The position numbers and the translations under genes were made by a program. This document shows, piece by piece, positions 10,889 to 24,339 of a DNA stretch of 64,000 nt. Source of the stretch: Wolfiporia cocos (taxonomy: Eukaryota; Basidiomycota; Agaricomycetes; Polyporales; Phaeolaceae); contig JACCLO010000013.1 in the NCBI GenBank assembly GCA_029448655.1, positions 2,108,001 to 2,172,000 of the forward strand, written 5' to 3'. Under the pieces are notes generated by a model. It saw only the letters and a program-made list of their open reading frames with translations. It made no database searches and was not told where the DNA came from. Each line of letters starts with the position of its first letter. The first letter of the stretch is position 1.

Positions 10889-12443
10889 CTACAACTGCAC
10901 GAGCACTTCTTCCAGGCTCTCTGAATGATGCCTCTCCTCCAGCGCCTTCAGGATCTCCTGCAGACCCTCGCCCTCCATGACCGACATCAGGTTCATGACC
11001 GACAGCCCAATCCGGTGGTCCGTGACGCGATCCTGCCAGACATCAGCACCAGAACAAACAATGTCAGGTCCAAACGCACACACCTGCGCATAGTTGTACG
11101 TGCGGATCTTTTCGCTTCTGTCTCTACTAGGCACTAGATTCTTCCGTACAGTTTTCCGCTCGACAATCTCCTGGCTGATCTTGCGGTCCATGAGACGAGC
11201 ACGGAGCACTTGGAACGCACGCCTGCGATTCTGGAGGGGACATTCAGTGCCAAGTCACGTTCGGCGGCCTCACCGGTCACACCTGATGTTGACTCCGCTC
11301 ATCCTGCATCGAGACGGTGATACCGGTCGGGATATGGGTCAACCGCACCGCTGATTCTGTTTTGTTGACGTGCTGCAGCGCGATTAGGCGATGTCCATGG
11401 CGACGAGGGAGAGGCAAACATACCTGACCCCCTGCACCTCGCGCACGCATGACGTCGATCCTGACCTCGTCCAGTGTGAACAGTTCTTCCTCTTTCGATT
11501 GCTGGTCGGTCTCTTCGGTGAGCGGCAAGACCTGTGACCGCTCAGCACGCGTTCGCGCAATGAGTGGAGTGGGGATCGACGCACCACGACGGCAACCGTG
11601 CTCGTGTGCACGCGCCCGTTGGCCTCCGTCGCGGGCACGCGCTGTACGCGATGCACGCCGCTCTCCCACCGGAGCAGGTCATACGCCTGTCCGCCCTTGA
11701 TCTCGATCATTGCGTCCTTCAGCCCGCCCGTGTCGAGTTCGCCGCCGGTGACGACCGTCGCGCGCCAGCCCATGACGCTCGCCGCGCGCGTGTACATGCG
11801 CATGAGGTCCGCGAGGAAGAGCGCCGCCTCGCTCCCGCCGACGCCAACTTTGAGCTCGACCAGCGCGGACAGGTGCGCGGTCGTCGACGGCGGCACAAGC
11901 AGCGCGGGGAACGTGTGCCCGACCAGCCGCGCGAGCGTGCCCGACAGCGCCGCGTGCTCCTCCTCCGCGAGCGTGCGCATAGTCGGGTCGGCGTCCTGCA
12001 GGAGCGGCAGCGTGTCGTGCAGGGACTACTGCAGGCCGGTGAGTGGAGTACGGGAAGCGGAGGGGAGGGAACCAACCTGCCGCGTGCGCGACCACTCCTG
12101 CCATGCGGCGTCGAGCGGTTCGAGCTCATGGATTCGCCGTGCGATGGAGATGTCCTCGGGGCGCGAGAAGTCGGGCGAGAGCTGCGGTGGCAAGGCGATG
12201 CTCCGCATGAGAGGCGGAGACGGGGGGCAGCAACGGATGACGCACCTTGGTCAGGAGTTGTGCGCGTTCGTCGACCTTGCGCTTGACATGCTGTAGAATG
12301 GGGGCGTCATCGAAACCGCTAAGCGTATCGTTCTGCGCGGATTTCGTCGAATAGCAGTATCTGGAAGTGGAGCTGAACGCCGGCAGCCGATGTCGAACGC
12401 AGACTGTGGGAGCGTGACGAATCTGAGAGCGTAATGCGAACAT
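10889..12443 (-). CDS. Mitochondrial peptide chain release factor 1
   Basis: Class I release factor that recognises stop codons in mitochondrial translation and triggers hydrolysis of peptidyl-tRNA. Seven exons can be joined with consensus splice sites. The N-terminus ([18 protein letters not shown]) is basic and serine-rich, fitting a mitochondrial presequence. Then [17 protein letters not shown], the domain with [16 protein letters not shown], the RF1 signature [18 protein letters not shown] and [17 protein letters not shown], the catalytic RARGAGGQ followed directly by [13 protein letters not shown], and the C-terminal [18 protein letters not shown]. An intron falls exactly after the GGQ codons. 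Divergent ORFs on the plus strand here (11,564-12,296) are GC-rich shadows. Family assignment is secure; exon 3 uses a CAG-TAG double acceptor, so one boundary may shift by three bases. Confidence 0.93.
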
Positions 12444-13177
12444 CGTCGGACAGTACTGTTAGTAGAGACCTGGGCTCCCGAGCTGCGAGCGATGGTGCGC
12501 TGTGCGACAGCACCCGCACACGGCACAAATTTAGGATGATAGTGGCGCAAAGCCTTCCGTGTGTACTAGGACCGCAGAATCTCCGTTTTACAAATGTCTC
12601 GAAGACAGGTGGAGTTAAGCGTGCGGATGAATCTACCGCCAGAGTCGAAGCAAAGAGTAGAGAACGAGGACAGTCGGACGCAAGAGAAAATGTGTCGCGC
12701 CGTCGCGCGTGAAAGTGACGCGGCGGTAAAAAGCGACCCTCTCCGAATATGGCAAGAACCAAAGCCACAAACCGATATCGTCCCTCGCGGTAGCACTGCC
12801 GTTGCACGAGTTCCTCCTTCGTTGACTGTATCATTTATTTTAGAAAATCTTGCCATGCCAATCCGAAGACGAACTCTGTGGCACTTGCGTGAGAGTTCAG
12901 GCACAGCCGGGGATCAATCCGGAATGGGCGCCTGAATTATGCGGGGTAGAATTGGCCGTTGATATGATCCGTCATGCAATAACTCGGCCGCTACTTCTCC
13001 TCCTATCGGCCTCTCTCACATCCTCCACTGTCTCCTCATATACTCCCGTGCTACTTCTCCTCCTCACGAATCTAGACGACGCTGCATTTCTACTGTCTGT
13101 CATATACTCATTCTGCGCCGTTATCTTGCTTCATTTATCGCCGGCACGCTGCTGATCAGGGCCAGCCGTGATATGCC
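12444..13177. other. Intergenic region between the divergent mtRF1 and OPT genes
   Basis: About 730 bp with no ORF that resembles a protein. It must contain the promoters of both divergently transcribed neighbours. A C/T-rich run (about 12,990-13,080, repeated CTACTTCTCCTCCT) lies roughly 100 bp upstream of the OPT start and looks like a typical fungal pyrimidine-rich promoter tract. Confidence 0.5.
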
Positions 13178-16100
13178 ATGATGTCTGCAGAGGTAGACGA
13201 AGAGCAGCGCGACTACACCTCCGACTCCTACTCCGACTACCAGACCTCTGAGTACGAAAAGTCCATCAGTACGTCGCGTCCCGAACGCTCGACCTCTGTC
13301 GGCGATGCTCACCGAGACAGGGAGCAATATTTCCTATACTACCGATGCCTCATCTTCTCGTTCCCGCCGTACAGACTCTGAGCAGCCCGAATACTTTGAC
13401 CCAAATTATGACCCTTCTGCGACTTGGTACGGTGCGTACACGTTTCTTTGTCCGACGGTGTACGATGGGCTGCGGTTCGCCGCACTGGTGTCAGTCGCGT
13501 GCGCATGCGCGTGTCTGTGGCATCACCAGCACGTTTCCCCCTTCGTCAAGAATGCACCTCGCATTCGCACTACCAGCCAATGCGGATTCCATACTGCATC
13601 GGTGCTGGACGATTGGATAGCGCGTACGAGAGGTTCGGTCGGCAATCTTTCAACGATATTTCTCGCATCTCATTAAACCAATTGCGGCAACACCATAGTT
13701 TTCTGTCTTCTTGTTGAGATGCTAGCTCAGCTCAGGACCTGACTGGAGGCTGCAGACGACGATTCCCCCTATCCGGAAGTACGCTCTGCTGTCGCCAACT
13801 ACGATGATCCCTCCATGCCCGTCACGACGATCCGCTCTTGGATGCTCGGTGTCTGCTGGGCTATCGTCCTCCCGGGAGTAAACCAGTTCTACTACTTCCG
13901 ATATCCGTCGCTCCTCGTCGGCCCGGTGCGTAGCTTTGCGGATACACGTAGCTACTGACCAATAGACCGTCGACTCCTGCACGCAGGTTGTCGCACAGCT
14001 CGCCACATTCCCTCTAGGACGCGCGTGGGCGCGGTTTGTTCCGAGAGTGAAGTTGTTTGGCGTATCGCTCAACCCAGGCCCGTTCACAATAAAGGAGCAC
14101 GTCAGTGTGTTCACTCTTGTGAATCCCTATTCCTCATGCCTTGCTACAGGTTTTTGTGACGATCATGGCGGGAGTAGGCGCGCAGTACGCCTACGCGGTG
14201 CGCCTTTCTTCTTTCATGACTTGACCGCACGTTGACCCGGCGCTCGCTTGCATGGCAGACGGGCATTGTCGCGGTTCAGAGGCTGTGGTACCATCAGAAC
14301 TTTAGCTTCATCTGTGCGTCGCCCGGACCTTGCATATCACGCCACTCGCTGACACCTGTCCATTCTACTGGCAGATAAATGGATGCTCGTCATGTCCACA
14401 CAGGTACGTTATGGCATGCGCCCCTTAATACACTACAGCATGCGGCATTCTCACCTTATCGCAGCTGATTGGGTTCTCCTTCGGAGGCCTCGCCCGGCGG
14501 GTGGTGCGTCCAATTTAGCTGCACCCTGTACGGCATACTGACTATGAATGAATCCGTCACATGTGATTGCGCAAATTGCAGCTCGTTGAGCCTGCACCAA
14601 TGAGTACGCTGTCAGTTTTTGTTCATTGTGCAGGGGCTCATCGACGGGATGCGGATTGCAGTATGGCCTAGTACGCTGGTCGAGTGTGCGCTGTTCAACA
14701 CGCTGCACTCGCAAAGCTATGCAGGCATTGGCGAGCGCGATGGGATGAGCCGCGAGCGGTTCTTCACGTATGCTTTTGCCAGTGCTGTGGCGTGGTGTAC
14801 GTTGTCCACTTCCATGGCGCACGGTTGCTCACTTCGCCATAGATTTTGTGCCTGGTTATTTGTTTCAGGCGCTCAGGTATTTATCATTAATTGCCACGAT
14901 TGATTTCTATCATGCTTAATGTGAATTCAACAGCGTGTTCACGTGGGTGAGTATTTCCGAGCTAAATGATGTTCAAGAACACGTATCGATTCCTTCGTAG
15001 GGATGTTGGATTGCACCAGACAACATTGTAAGTATATCATGTCCGCTCTGGGACGTAATTTACGGTCTGATCATTTTCATCAGGTCGTCAATCAGCTATT
15101 TGGGTTAGTGATTTGTTGATACGACGCGCTATATACACATATCTCCGTGCAGATACCATAGCGGACTCGGTTTCTCTCTCCTGTCATTCGATTGGAATGA
15201 GATCGCGTTCATCGGCAGCCCTCTCGCGACGCCCTGTAGGTTCTTTGTCCTCTCATTCTTTCAATCTTTTCATTGAATCTGAATGATGTAGGGTGGGCAG
15301 AAGCAAATATCATTGCGGGCTTCATGTTCTTTTATTGTGCGTAGACTTATGTTTTAGGGGTCGCTCACTGATGACTATGTGCAGGGTTCCTCGTACCTCT
15401 GCTCTATGTATGTTCTGTTTCCTCCATAGACATGACCGTGAGGGACAGTGCTCACTGGTATTGGATAGTTTAAGAATGTGTGGTACAGCCAATACATGCC
15501 GTGAGTCCTGATCCGAATATCCGAACTAACCCATGTTGATAGGGTTGCACAGAATATCCTCTTCCTCGCCATACGACAATACAGGTAATTCTGAGCACCT
15601 TACATGTTTGCCGAGTACATATCAGCTGATGATCGCTTTCATCTAGGTAACGTATATAATCAGACGCGAATCCTGAAGCCAGATGCGACGTTCGATTTCG
15701 AGGAATACAAGAACTATAGCCCGCTATTTCTTCCGTGGGTATCCGGTATCACTTTTGCATTTATCATGCATGACAATCCTTGTCATCAGGATGACGTTCG
15801 CAATGTCCTATGGGCTCTCGTTCGCCACGATTACAGCGGTTGCCGTGCACTCGATATTATATCTTGCAAAACCGTTCATGATCTATATACGACAGCCATT
15901 GTCTGAGAACTCCGATATCCATGCACAGCTGATGTCGAGGTATCCGCAAGGTGCGTCAAATGTTTCATTCTGAGTTCATGGGTTTTCGACTCAGTATGCC
16001 TGAACGGACGACAGTCCCTCACTGGTGGTATGTGATTAGCATCTTATCGAACATTCGTTAGCTGAGCTGAGGATGATGCAACAGGTATGCATGTATTCTG

Positions 16101-18093
16101 GGTATGTATCGTCGGAAAGCACCTGTCAAACACACCTAACTGTACACAGCCGTGACCTTCCTGTTCTCTTGCCTCTGCATCAAACTCTGGCCTACGGACA
16201 TGACGATTTGGGCGTTAATTATTGCACTCTTGATCGCGCTGGTGAGTGCCTTCCTCTAATTGTGACAGACTTCAGCTCTGACTATGCAGCAGCTATATAT
16301 GATACCGGCAGGTATGGTTCCTTTCATTTATGTATCTATACTACGCCTGAGCTCTCGAGTTAGGCATGATACAGGCCGTGACAAATCAGCAGATTGGCCT
16401 CAAGTATGTCGAGGTCTGCAGTATGAGAGCACCTCGCTGACGGTAGTAGCGTTATTACGGAACTCATCGTAGGCTACATGCTACCAGGAAAGCCGGTTGC
16501 GATGATGATGTAAGTGTCGGACCTCCCATACCCCTTAATATGATTTACCCACTCGGTCAAAGGTTCAAGGTTGTTGATGCTCTGCTATCAGCCACGAGAT
16601 AGCTTGCTGACTTTCCATGAAGACGTGGGGATATATCACTATGTCCCAAAGTCAGTAAAATTCTTTGGCTGAAAGGGATGAGTGACAGGATACTAATTTG
16701 TTGACGTAGCAATGATGTTCGCGTCGGATTTTAAACTTGGGCATTACATGAAAATCCCTCCGCGACCAATGTTCTGGTGTCAGGTATGTAAATCTGTGGA
16801 GCAGAGTACACGGGGCTCATATTCTTAGGTCATATCCACCATGATTGCCGGCACAGTACAATTAGGCATTGAAACATGGTACGGTCATGCGTTTTGTTTC
16901 TGAGAAGTCACATCGACATATTTTCCCGTCCAGGATGTTCGCCCATATTCCGTAAGTCATTGCAGCGTTCGAGAAGAATTTGCTCTTCATCTATCTCAGA
17001 GACATGTGTGAAAACGTACAGGACGACATGTGAGCATTTGGGTGCCGGGTTCCCACCGAAACTTAATTCTTGTTCATTAGGTCTGGTTTCACCTGCGCCA
17101 ATTCGGAGGTTAGTAGTGCTGTGAGCTTTGCCTAAATCCCACTCAAACATCCTCCGTAGGTGTTCGCAACTGCTTCCATCGTTGTAAGTGGCGTCAGATT
17201 CCCCGTACCACGCAGCGTTGATTGCATGTGCGATAGTGGGGTGTGATTGGCCCAGCATTGACGTTCTCCAAGGGACGCTTATACTAGTATGTCTGGTTTA
17301 TTCGTTTCCCACTATGTGATGTTGACAGTTCTTCAGCCGTCCGTTCAAGCCCTCTCTTCAAAAAACTTGCACTAATTGACATGAGCAGCTTTACTTTTCT
17401 TTTTCATCCTTGGCGCGGTATGTCCACTAATTGTATGGGCATTGTCGCGCAAATACCCGAAGTCATTCCTAAATTATGTCAAGTACGTCTTCTCACATGT
17501 ATCATGCTTCAGCGACTTACGAGTTTCCCAGCTTCCCGTAAGCATTCTCTTTAGATAGTGGCGAATGTCCATTGATCACGCTGCGTAGTCTCATGTTCAC
17601 CGGTCTACTACAAATACCTCCGGCAACCGCTGTAAATTATGTGCCCTGGGCAATTCTGGGGTTCTTGTTTCAGTATGTGATTAGACGAAGACATTTCTCC
17701 TTCTGGGCAAAGTACAACTGTGAGTCTTGCTCTGCTAAGGCTGTTCCGTTAGCTGATTCCCACAGACGTGCTCTCAGCCGCGCTTGATGGAGGAACCACA
17801 GTGTCGACTATCCTTATATATTTTTGGCGAGTCATCGAACGTTTTTCGAAGTGGGTCAATTAAGTGACACTGACCACAGCCTTCAATACCCCCAAAACGG
17901 TCGAATAGGAGAACATACAATTCAGCAGTGGTGGGGCAATACAGTCTTCAAGAACACAACAGACTGGAATTCCGTGCCTATGAAAGGCTTGCCTGCAGGT
18001 CAGACGTTTGGGTATGTCCTCGTCGTGTTCATAGTAAGTCGCTACACGTCATTGATGCCGGATGAACGCAGACCAAAGAAGTGGTGGGACTAG
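13178..18093 (+). CDS. OPT-family oligopeptide transporter
   Basis: A proton-coupled transporter of small peptides (ISP4/OPT clade) in the plasma membrane. The gene is split into more than twenty very small exons. Joined pieces match the family from end to end: an acidic, Ser/Tyr-rich N-terminus, then SPYPEVRSAVANYDDP, TIRSWMLGVCWAIVLPGVNQFYYFRYPS, SLNPGPFTIKEHV, MIWPSTLVECALFNTLHS, GISRERFF-like text, CWIAPDNIVVNQLFGYHSGLG, FFLVPLLYFKNVWYSQYMP, NYSPLFLP followed by MTFAMSYGLSFATI, PTDMTIWALIIALLIAL, IPAGMIQAVTNQQIGLNVVTELIVGYMLPGKP, PRPMFWCQ and the C-terminal KGLPAGQTFG with PKKWWD (fragments taken across splice sites). Start chosen at the ATG pair at 13,178. The segment 13,432-13,757 is read as a long intron, possibly hiding one more exon. 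Many predicted membrane helices. Confidence 0.9.
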
Positions 18094-18510
18094 AACTCTG
18101 TATCAATAGTTCATTTTTATGGATTTCGGTGATCACGGATGCTGAATTTAATAGACATGTATCTCTCGCGAGCTTCTGATACATACCAAGGTTGACTAGT
18201 GACTGGTGCTTGATGGACCAACGTCTCATCGTATGAGAGATACGATGAGAGGACTCTCAGAAACAGATGCTGGGGACACTCAAATATTGAACGCTTGCGC
18301 TTTAGTCCTGGCTTCGGTTCTGAGCCTGGCAAGTACTTGGCGCGCAATATACCGACTACTGAATAGTAGTTTATTGTAGTCGACCACCCGTCATCGGAAC
18401 CAAACAGCTGCTCTTCAATGCAAGGAAGCTTAGTACCTGAAAGAAGATACCCTAATTGAGGTTGAATACAGCGTGTGATCGCGACGGCCGAGCAGCCTCG
18501 TGTTCGTCTG
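18094..18510. other. Convergent intergenic spacer
   Basis: About 415 bp between the tail-to-tail OPT and E2 genes. I see no coding or structured feature beyond ordinary sequence; it presumably holds both 3' UTRs. Confidence 0.5.
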
Positions 18511-19584
18511 TTAGTCCTCAATGACTATGACATCGTCATTCGCCCCAGGCGCCGCTCGTCTCTTCCTGGTTCGTGGCGCGGGCTCATCGTTATCGCTAAT
18601 GACAATGTCTCCCTCTCGTCCACTCGAGTCCGCTTGGCCGCGCTTGCGCTTCGTCCCAGCCCGCGTCCGCGGTCCACGCCGTGCTCCCGCGCCTTCGTCG
18701 TCGGAGTCGTCAATTGCGATAGCCTGCATGCGTGTCGAGCCAGCGGATGATGCCCCACGACGTGCGGAAGGAGCAGAGGCTTGCGCAGGCACAGCTGCCT
18801 TGGCCTTGCCCTTCGCAGTAGCGCTGGGGGCTGCCGCGGGTGGAGGCGGTGGGCGCGCGTAAAGCTCAGTCCAGTGGCGTGCCGTCGCGTCATGCTGTTT
18901 TCGATCACGCACATATTCTTTAGCAATAGAAGGAACTGCGCATTCATGTGTGAGTAACATAGGTCCTAGAGTGGCGCAAAGGACCGTACCTAATGGGTCT
19001 CCTGCGCGATGAGATGCATTAGAATCCGTTTGACAGTGTACAGAATCCACATACGAGGGTTTGGGTCCGTGAGTAGCGATGAGAGTGAAAGGACGACCTT
19101 GAATAGGGAGAGCGCGGGGGACCAGTTGCTCTTCAGAATGTCGATGCAGATGTTTCCGCGGTCGTTGATATTCATGTGATAGATGCTAGACACCTGTGAG
19201 ATTGATGGGAATGGCGTCTACAATTTACTCTACCTACCGTGTGCGAAATGTGACCTTGGGTGCAGAGAAGCTGAACACGCATCGCCTTCAGACACATTGC
19301 GCTTGGCCACACGGAATTGGCACTCACGGATAGTCATTGGCGAGATGGATCTCAGCCTGAAAGAGGCCGCCCTCGTAGCAGCTGCCCTCGGGTCCAGGGA
19401 TTGTGGTATTCCACAAGAATAAATTGTCGCCAGATGGGGCGAGCGAAATGGCACCGAGGTCTTCCTTCTTGAGGTCTGCAATTTCGCGGTGGATGCGCTT
19501 CAGTGTCGTCTTGAATTCTAGTAAGCGATTGCCGAGGGCTTCAGGCTTAACGAGACTCACTGATGAGCAGACAGCAGGCGGCAT
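18511..19584 (-). CDS. Ubiquitin-conjugating enzyme E2 (UBE2E/UBC4-like) with long disordered tail
   Basis: Transfers ubiquitin from E1 via a thioester on the catalytic cysteine. Exons join to a full UBC fold: [62 protein letters not shown], then the active-site region [18 protein letters not shown] with the catalytic Cys and the HxN triad (HMN replaces the usual HPN/HCN), [19 protein letters not shown], and [20 protein letters not shown]. The final exon adds about 110 residues not found in minimal E2s: an Ala/Pro linker, basic KRKRG-type patches that could act as nuclear signals, and acidic IDDSDDE, VISDNDE and VIVIED stretches that resemble SUMO-interaction motifs. The start at 19,584 is the first ATG in frame; an extra 5' intron is possible. 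A MULE lies only 92 bp upstream of this ATG. Confidence 0.9.
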
Positions 19585-19666
19585 GTCTTAGCACTAATTG
19601 TTATGCAAGCGTCGGAGTAGGTGTGAGTGTTAGTATATGGTAGAGGCGTGAGTGGCTATCGGATCG

Positions 19667-19675
19667 GACGGACAG
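19667..19675 (+). repeat. Left 9-bp target-site duplication of the MULE
   Basis: GACGGACAG, identical to 30,151-30,159 and directly adjoining the left terminal repeat. Confidence 0.9.
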
Positions 19676-19705
19676 GGCTAGCTAGTCGTCACAAAATGAC
19701 TAAGC
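19676..19705 (+). repeat. Left terminal inverted repeat of the MULE
   Basis: Begins GGCTAGCTAGTCGTCAC and ends AAAATGACTAAGC. Pairs with the reverse complement of 30,121-30,150 with three mismatches, at TIR positions 8, 11 and 16. Confidence 0.9.
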
Positions 19706-20655
19706 GAAGAAGGTGATGACAAGTGTCGTTGGCTGTCAAAAGTGACAAGACAGCTGTCGGGGCACGGCAAGTGTGTTCCGTGCGAAGCCCGACGACGTCC
19801 CGCCGCGCGCTTGTCATCTTGCTAGTTTAGGTCACGATGGCGGCTGATGGCGGCCTGTTTCCTAATCAAATCATTGATAGATCACTGGCGCTCGGATCGT
19901 GGCTCCTCCCCTCATCAGCGACGATCGCTCTTAGCTTCACAACGTTTTTCTGGCCAGGCCCCGATCACGCCACACAGCGCTGCGCAGGGGCGCGATCCTT
20001 AGCCTCGTGGCTTGCTGCATTCAATCTGCAGAATGGTATACGATTATTGGGTATGTCTGCTGAGTAGCCATCGCGCCACAATGCCAACTCCCTCACAACC
20101 GCATCACAATCGTTCTCAGTGTGCCCGGCGGATGCAGATATCCGGTGCATAATTGGTAAGCTTCTCTTAAAAGGCCACTGTGAGCTTCGATAAAAATTTG
20201 CGGCATAGCAGTTTTGACGACAAGCGCATGGAACACACTCAATTTCATGGAGCACCGAGGTCAGTTTTGTAGAACTTGACTTTCCCTTATTACCGACTTA
20301 CATTTCAGATCTACTCTTCGAGCACCGCGTGCTACCACTTGCTGCACTGCACGTGGTATGATCTGCGACTCAAGGCAGGTAAGCAGGGCAACGAACCTCA
20401 AGTCGCAATGAAACATAGAACACGACGTCGGTGAGCATCATCGAGAATATGCACGGAGGGGGTGCAAGCCACACTGCGGCGTGTAGCACGCCGCCGCACA
20501 GGTGATCTCATGGTAAGTCGTCATCATAAACTCATGCTTTATGACGTTCGCTTCGATTCTCCATTTGTCTCGTGTAGTATGTCCACGTGCATACGCCAAC
20601 GACTGATTACACTTGTACTCCACATTTTGCACCGGCGTGAACTCGTGCACTCACC

Positions 20656-23600
20656 ATGCCTAAGTTGCTGCATCTCTGCGCGGCTGAACCTGACGGACAA
20701 ACTCTTGATGGCAAAATCACAACGGTTGGTTTGGTATCCTATCTCTTGATATGAATAGCTTGATGTTGTATCTTATAGATCCCCGAAGGCTCTACACCTC
20801 AGACAAGCGTCGAGCCACAGCCACAAGGCCGTCGAGCCAAGGTAAGCAGCCGCGATTTCTGCCCCTCGTCTAATCTGATTCAGAATAAAAGGTTAATATC
20901 GGCGCACTCTACTGTAACAAGGATCAAAATGATGCCCTTCGTGCTCTCTATGAGCAACAGCAGCACTTTACGGCCATGTATACACCTTCTCCTGAATCTC
21001 AGCAGCAAGCAGCGTCACTACTGAATGAGTGGAGACTTGATGAGGTATCTTCTGAGATGTTGGAGAGGAAATGGAAGGTCGTATGGTCACAGACGTGGGT
21101 GAGAGGGTCAGGAAATGAGATGGTAGAACGGGTCTTGTATCAATGGTAGCTACGTCATATGCTCAATGTCAGAATATTACCAATATCCCTGAAGTGTCTG
21201 TGGGTATGACACACAAGCACGACAGAAGCGAGAGAAGCCGCACAATCCAACAGACACAACCACGTCAACGAGCACTTCTGCATCCAAGCCCGAGTGGTCA
21301 CGACGCGCTGCATATGAATTTGTCGAATGCCTTGCGCACATCGATATAACTCGTGTGAGAGGAGCAGGCACAATCTCTCGCATCATGGGATATCCACATC
21401 ACAACGATGCATGTAACAAGACGTTAATGACACGCTTCCCGCTTATACCGCTCCATCCTCATGTCATTGAGGTTGCACTCAATCAGCTTCTACAGGGCCA
21501 GCGGTACGGGAATCTCTTCAAATGAGCTCAGTTATCCTTAAAACAGTTTTTTTCACATTATAGGCTTACTACAATACAACACCGCAATCTCAACATGCTA
21601 AAATCACAGTCATACCGAGGGCAGCATGATGCAGACCCTCGGAGAGCAAATTTCCGATATGAAATTTTGCCCGCAGATTTTTCAGGTCTATACCGACAGC
21701 ATTTGCGCTCCGCTTTTGCTATTGACATCAAGGTTGCCCCCGAGTTGAATGTCGACAACTGGCTTGATCCCACAAGCCCACATTATAAGCCAAAGCTACA
21801 TGAAGCAGTTTTTCATTATCAGGGCCGTGCCGACCAAGGGGACCGATTCGAGCTCTGCTTCAGTACACCCGAGATGGCGGCTGCGGCTTGGAAATTCATA
21901 CATGGTAAACAACTTGTTCTTGATGGCACTTTCGGCATCAGTACCTCACGACTCCTGCTCTGGATTTCAATGGGGATCGACGACAGTGGCCACGGAATAC
22001 CTGTCGCTCTCTTCCTTTTCTCTGCACCTACTGGTAATCGAGCAACACATGCAGGCTATGACACCAGGATTTTAGTCAAATTACTAGGTGCCTGGAAGAA
22101 ATCGCTAGGATTCAATGCACAGGATGAGGAGTTTGAACCCACTGCAGCACTAACAGACACAGATACAAAGGAACGTGGTGCACTACTGAGTATATGGCCT
22201 AGAATCATACTGCTTCTGTGTCGCTTCCATGTGCGCCAGTGTTGGACGAACAAGCGCACTTCCTTGTTAGGGAAACAAGCCAACATATGGTCCATGGATG
22301 TGCAGAAACGATTGCTTTCTCTAGAGACAGCGTATGTTTTCAGCTAGCTGGACAGGTCCTAATGTGTCCTTACTGTGCATGCCATAGATTACTGCAAACA
22401 ACTAATCATCCACTTGCACTATCACTGGTTGGTGGTGTCAAGAGAGATCTTGAAGCAATGGCACGAGACTCTGGTGGCCAAAAGGCAAGCAGGGCTGGCT
22501 TAAGCTTCATTTGCTATCTGGAGGACAACTGGATGATGCCGGAGCTCTGGTATAGCTGGTCACAGAAGGGACGAAATGATGCAGCATTACGCATGCAGGT
22601 AGAATCATGCAGCATCCTATCCACGACAAATCACCTTGAAGCCTTCAATGGCAGCCTCAAATACAAGCACCTCCTCGAATGGCAGCATTCTAACAAGCGG
22701 CGACTCCGCTTTGACATCTTGATATTTCATCTCATCACCCACATCCTACCTGACATATATGCACAGCATCGCATGCTCAACGGCTTTTATATGTGGAGAA
22801 ATGACCGATTTCTCAGCGCATCAGGGGGCATCCAAATTCCTTACTTGCCTTCTCCTAATAAGTCCAGTCGTGCCGAACCACAGTCACTAGCACTGCACAC
22901 ACTGCGGGTGTGGTATGAGCCGGATTTGCGTAGGGATGCCAGCGCCCAAGCACTGTTCGACTCACAGTTTATTCAACCTGTGCAGAGCCACTGCCCATAT
23001 GAGTTGTGGGCAACATGTTTCACGACTCAGAGCGTGGCAGGGGATCCTAACCGTGCTCGGTACTGGCTCACCGCTCATCCATCTGGCACGGCAACCTGTA
23101 CATGCCCAGATTGGCTATTCCAAGGTGGCGCATGCAAGCATCTTCGTGCATTTCGAATGGTCATCACAGCCTGGATGACGAACGGTCAACTGCCACATTC
23201 TTTCCGGTTTCCGGTGACAGCTGCAGAGGCGGAGCAGATTGAGAATGAGAATCGACGCTGGTATGGCCCCAATTATGACATGCTAGTCACCAAGCCCATC
23301 CCCGAGCCATATAAACTACCTGAACCGCCTGCTCGTGCTGCGGATGCAAACACCGGTTCTTCAGGGGCTCTCCCACCTCGTAACGTTGAAGCCATTCCCA
23401 TTGAACACGAGTTAGACATACCAGTTCTGGTTGAACGTACTGGATCACCAGCTCAAGAACTTCAAACCATGGACCCAATATCTGACAAGGCAGATGATGG
23501 AGAAATTTATATTAGCAACGAGCCCATGGTGAGCCAGAAAACGACTGGAAACATATTGATTACTAAATAGATTCTTGCAGCCGTCGGCATCACTGCCATC

Positions 23601-23877
23601 CCCGGACCCCACAGACTTGATCGCCACGACTACAGCAACAGCGGTGACGTTTCAAAGACAACGTCGCATAGAGCACGACGTGGAAAAGATTCTACCTGTA
23701 CTACATGGCATACTCAGCCATGTTCAAGACATAAATAGTCATGTCGAGATGACTGCCAATCTCTCTGAATTTCGGGATACAATCGCGAGTCTCAGCGATA
23801 TATTGGGCCGTACTTCAGATCAAGTTGGACAAGACAATCAATACATCACCTCTCCGGCGGTGCCTAATGGCGAGTGA
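20656..23877 (+). CDS. MULE transposase with SWIM zinc finger
   Basis: Cuts and joins the element ends using an RNase H-like DDE core. The gene is spliced: ATG 20,656 (MPKLLHLCAAEPDGQTLDGK), several N-terminal exons to about 21,502 (including RRAAYEFVECLAHIDITRVRG and ISRIMGYPHHNDACNK), then the main exons from about 21,560 with introns at about 22,331-22,387 and 23,529-23,580. Catalytic landmarks are LVLDGTFGIS (first Asp), TDTDTKERGAL (second Asp) with the following CRFHVRQCW, and TNHLEAFNG (Glu). A SWIM motif C-x-C-x9-C-x-H lies at CTCPDWLFQGGACKH, as in plant MURA/FAR1-like and fungal MULE proteins. The C-terminal exon (23,581-23,877) adds a probable coiled coil (DVEKILPVLHGILSHVQ). No stop codon interrupts the spliced frame, so it may be functional. 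Exon joins near 21,040-21,220 are the least certain. Confidence 0.85.
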
Positions 23878-24339
23878 TTCTCAAGCTCATAATCCATACC
23901 ACCAAGCTGATTGTAGGTTTATGACAGGATTGCAAGCCCATACCAGTGGCACCCATGGGCATGTAACAAGAAAGAGATTACGTCCGCCTTCGCCAGAAAG
24001 CAAGCAGAGACGGAAGAGATCAGGGGGTGTCTTGTAATTGTGATGATTCGGTGTAAAATTACATCAGCTACTGTGATACTTGCAGACAGCGAACGTATCA
24101 AATGCACTCTGCGTCTCGTCACGCAGGCGCAGTGCCCTTTTACGCCCAGGTGCACCCATGCCATTCTCCGACTCTGAGCTCTGCAGAAACGTCGACACCG
24201 CCAAAGCGCGCAGCACGAAGCGAGGGGTCGTGCAGATGGCGCAGGAGCCGCTGGATGTGGATGAAAGACAGCTAGTGAGAGGTAGCGCGGAAAAGGAAGC
24301 AGAGATCGGAGTGGATGTGCTGGCTTGTGGCCTCGCACA

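Noticed and set aside
11564..12296. Two long plus-strand open frames over the release-factor gene
   Set aside because: They are GC-rich antisense shadows of mtRF1 exons, with Arg/Ala-rich low-complexity translations and no domain.
18521..19050. Plus-strand frames over the E2 3' exon
   Set aside because: Antisense to the Ala/Pro-rich tail exon of the E2 gene, with no independent evidence.
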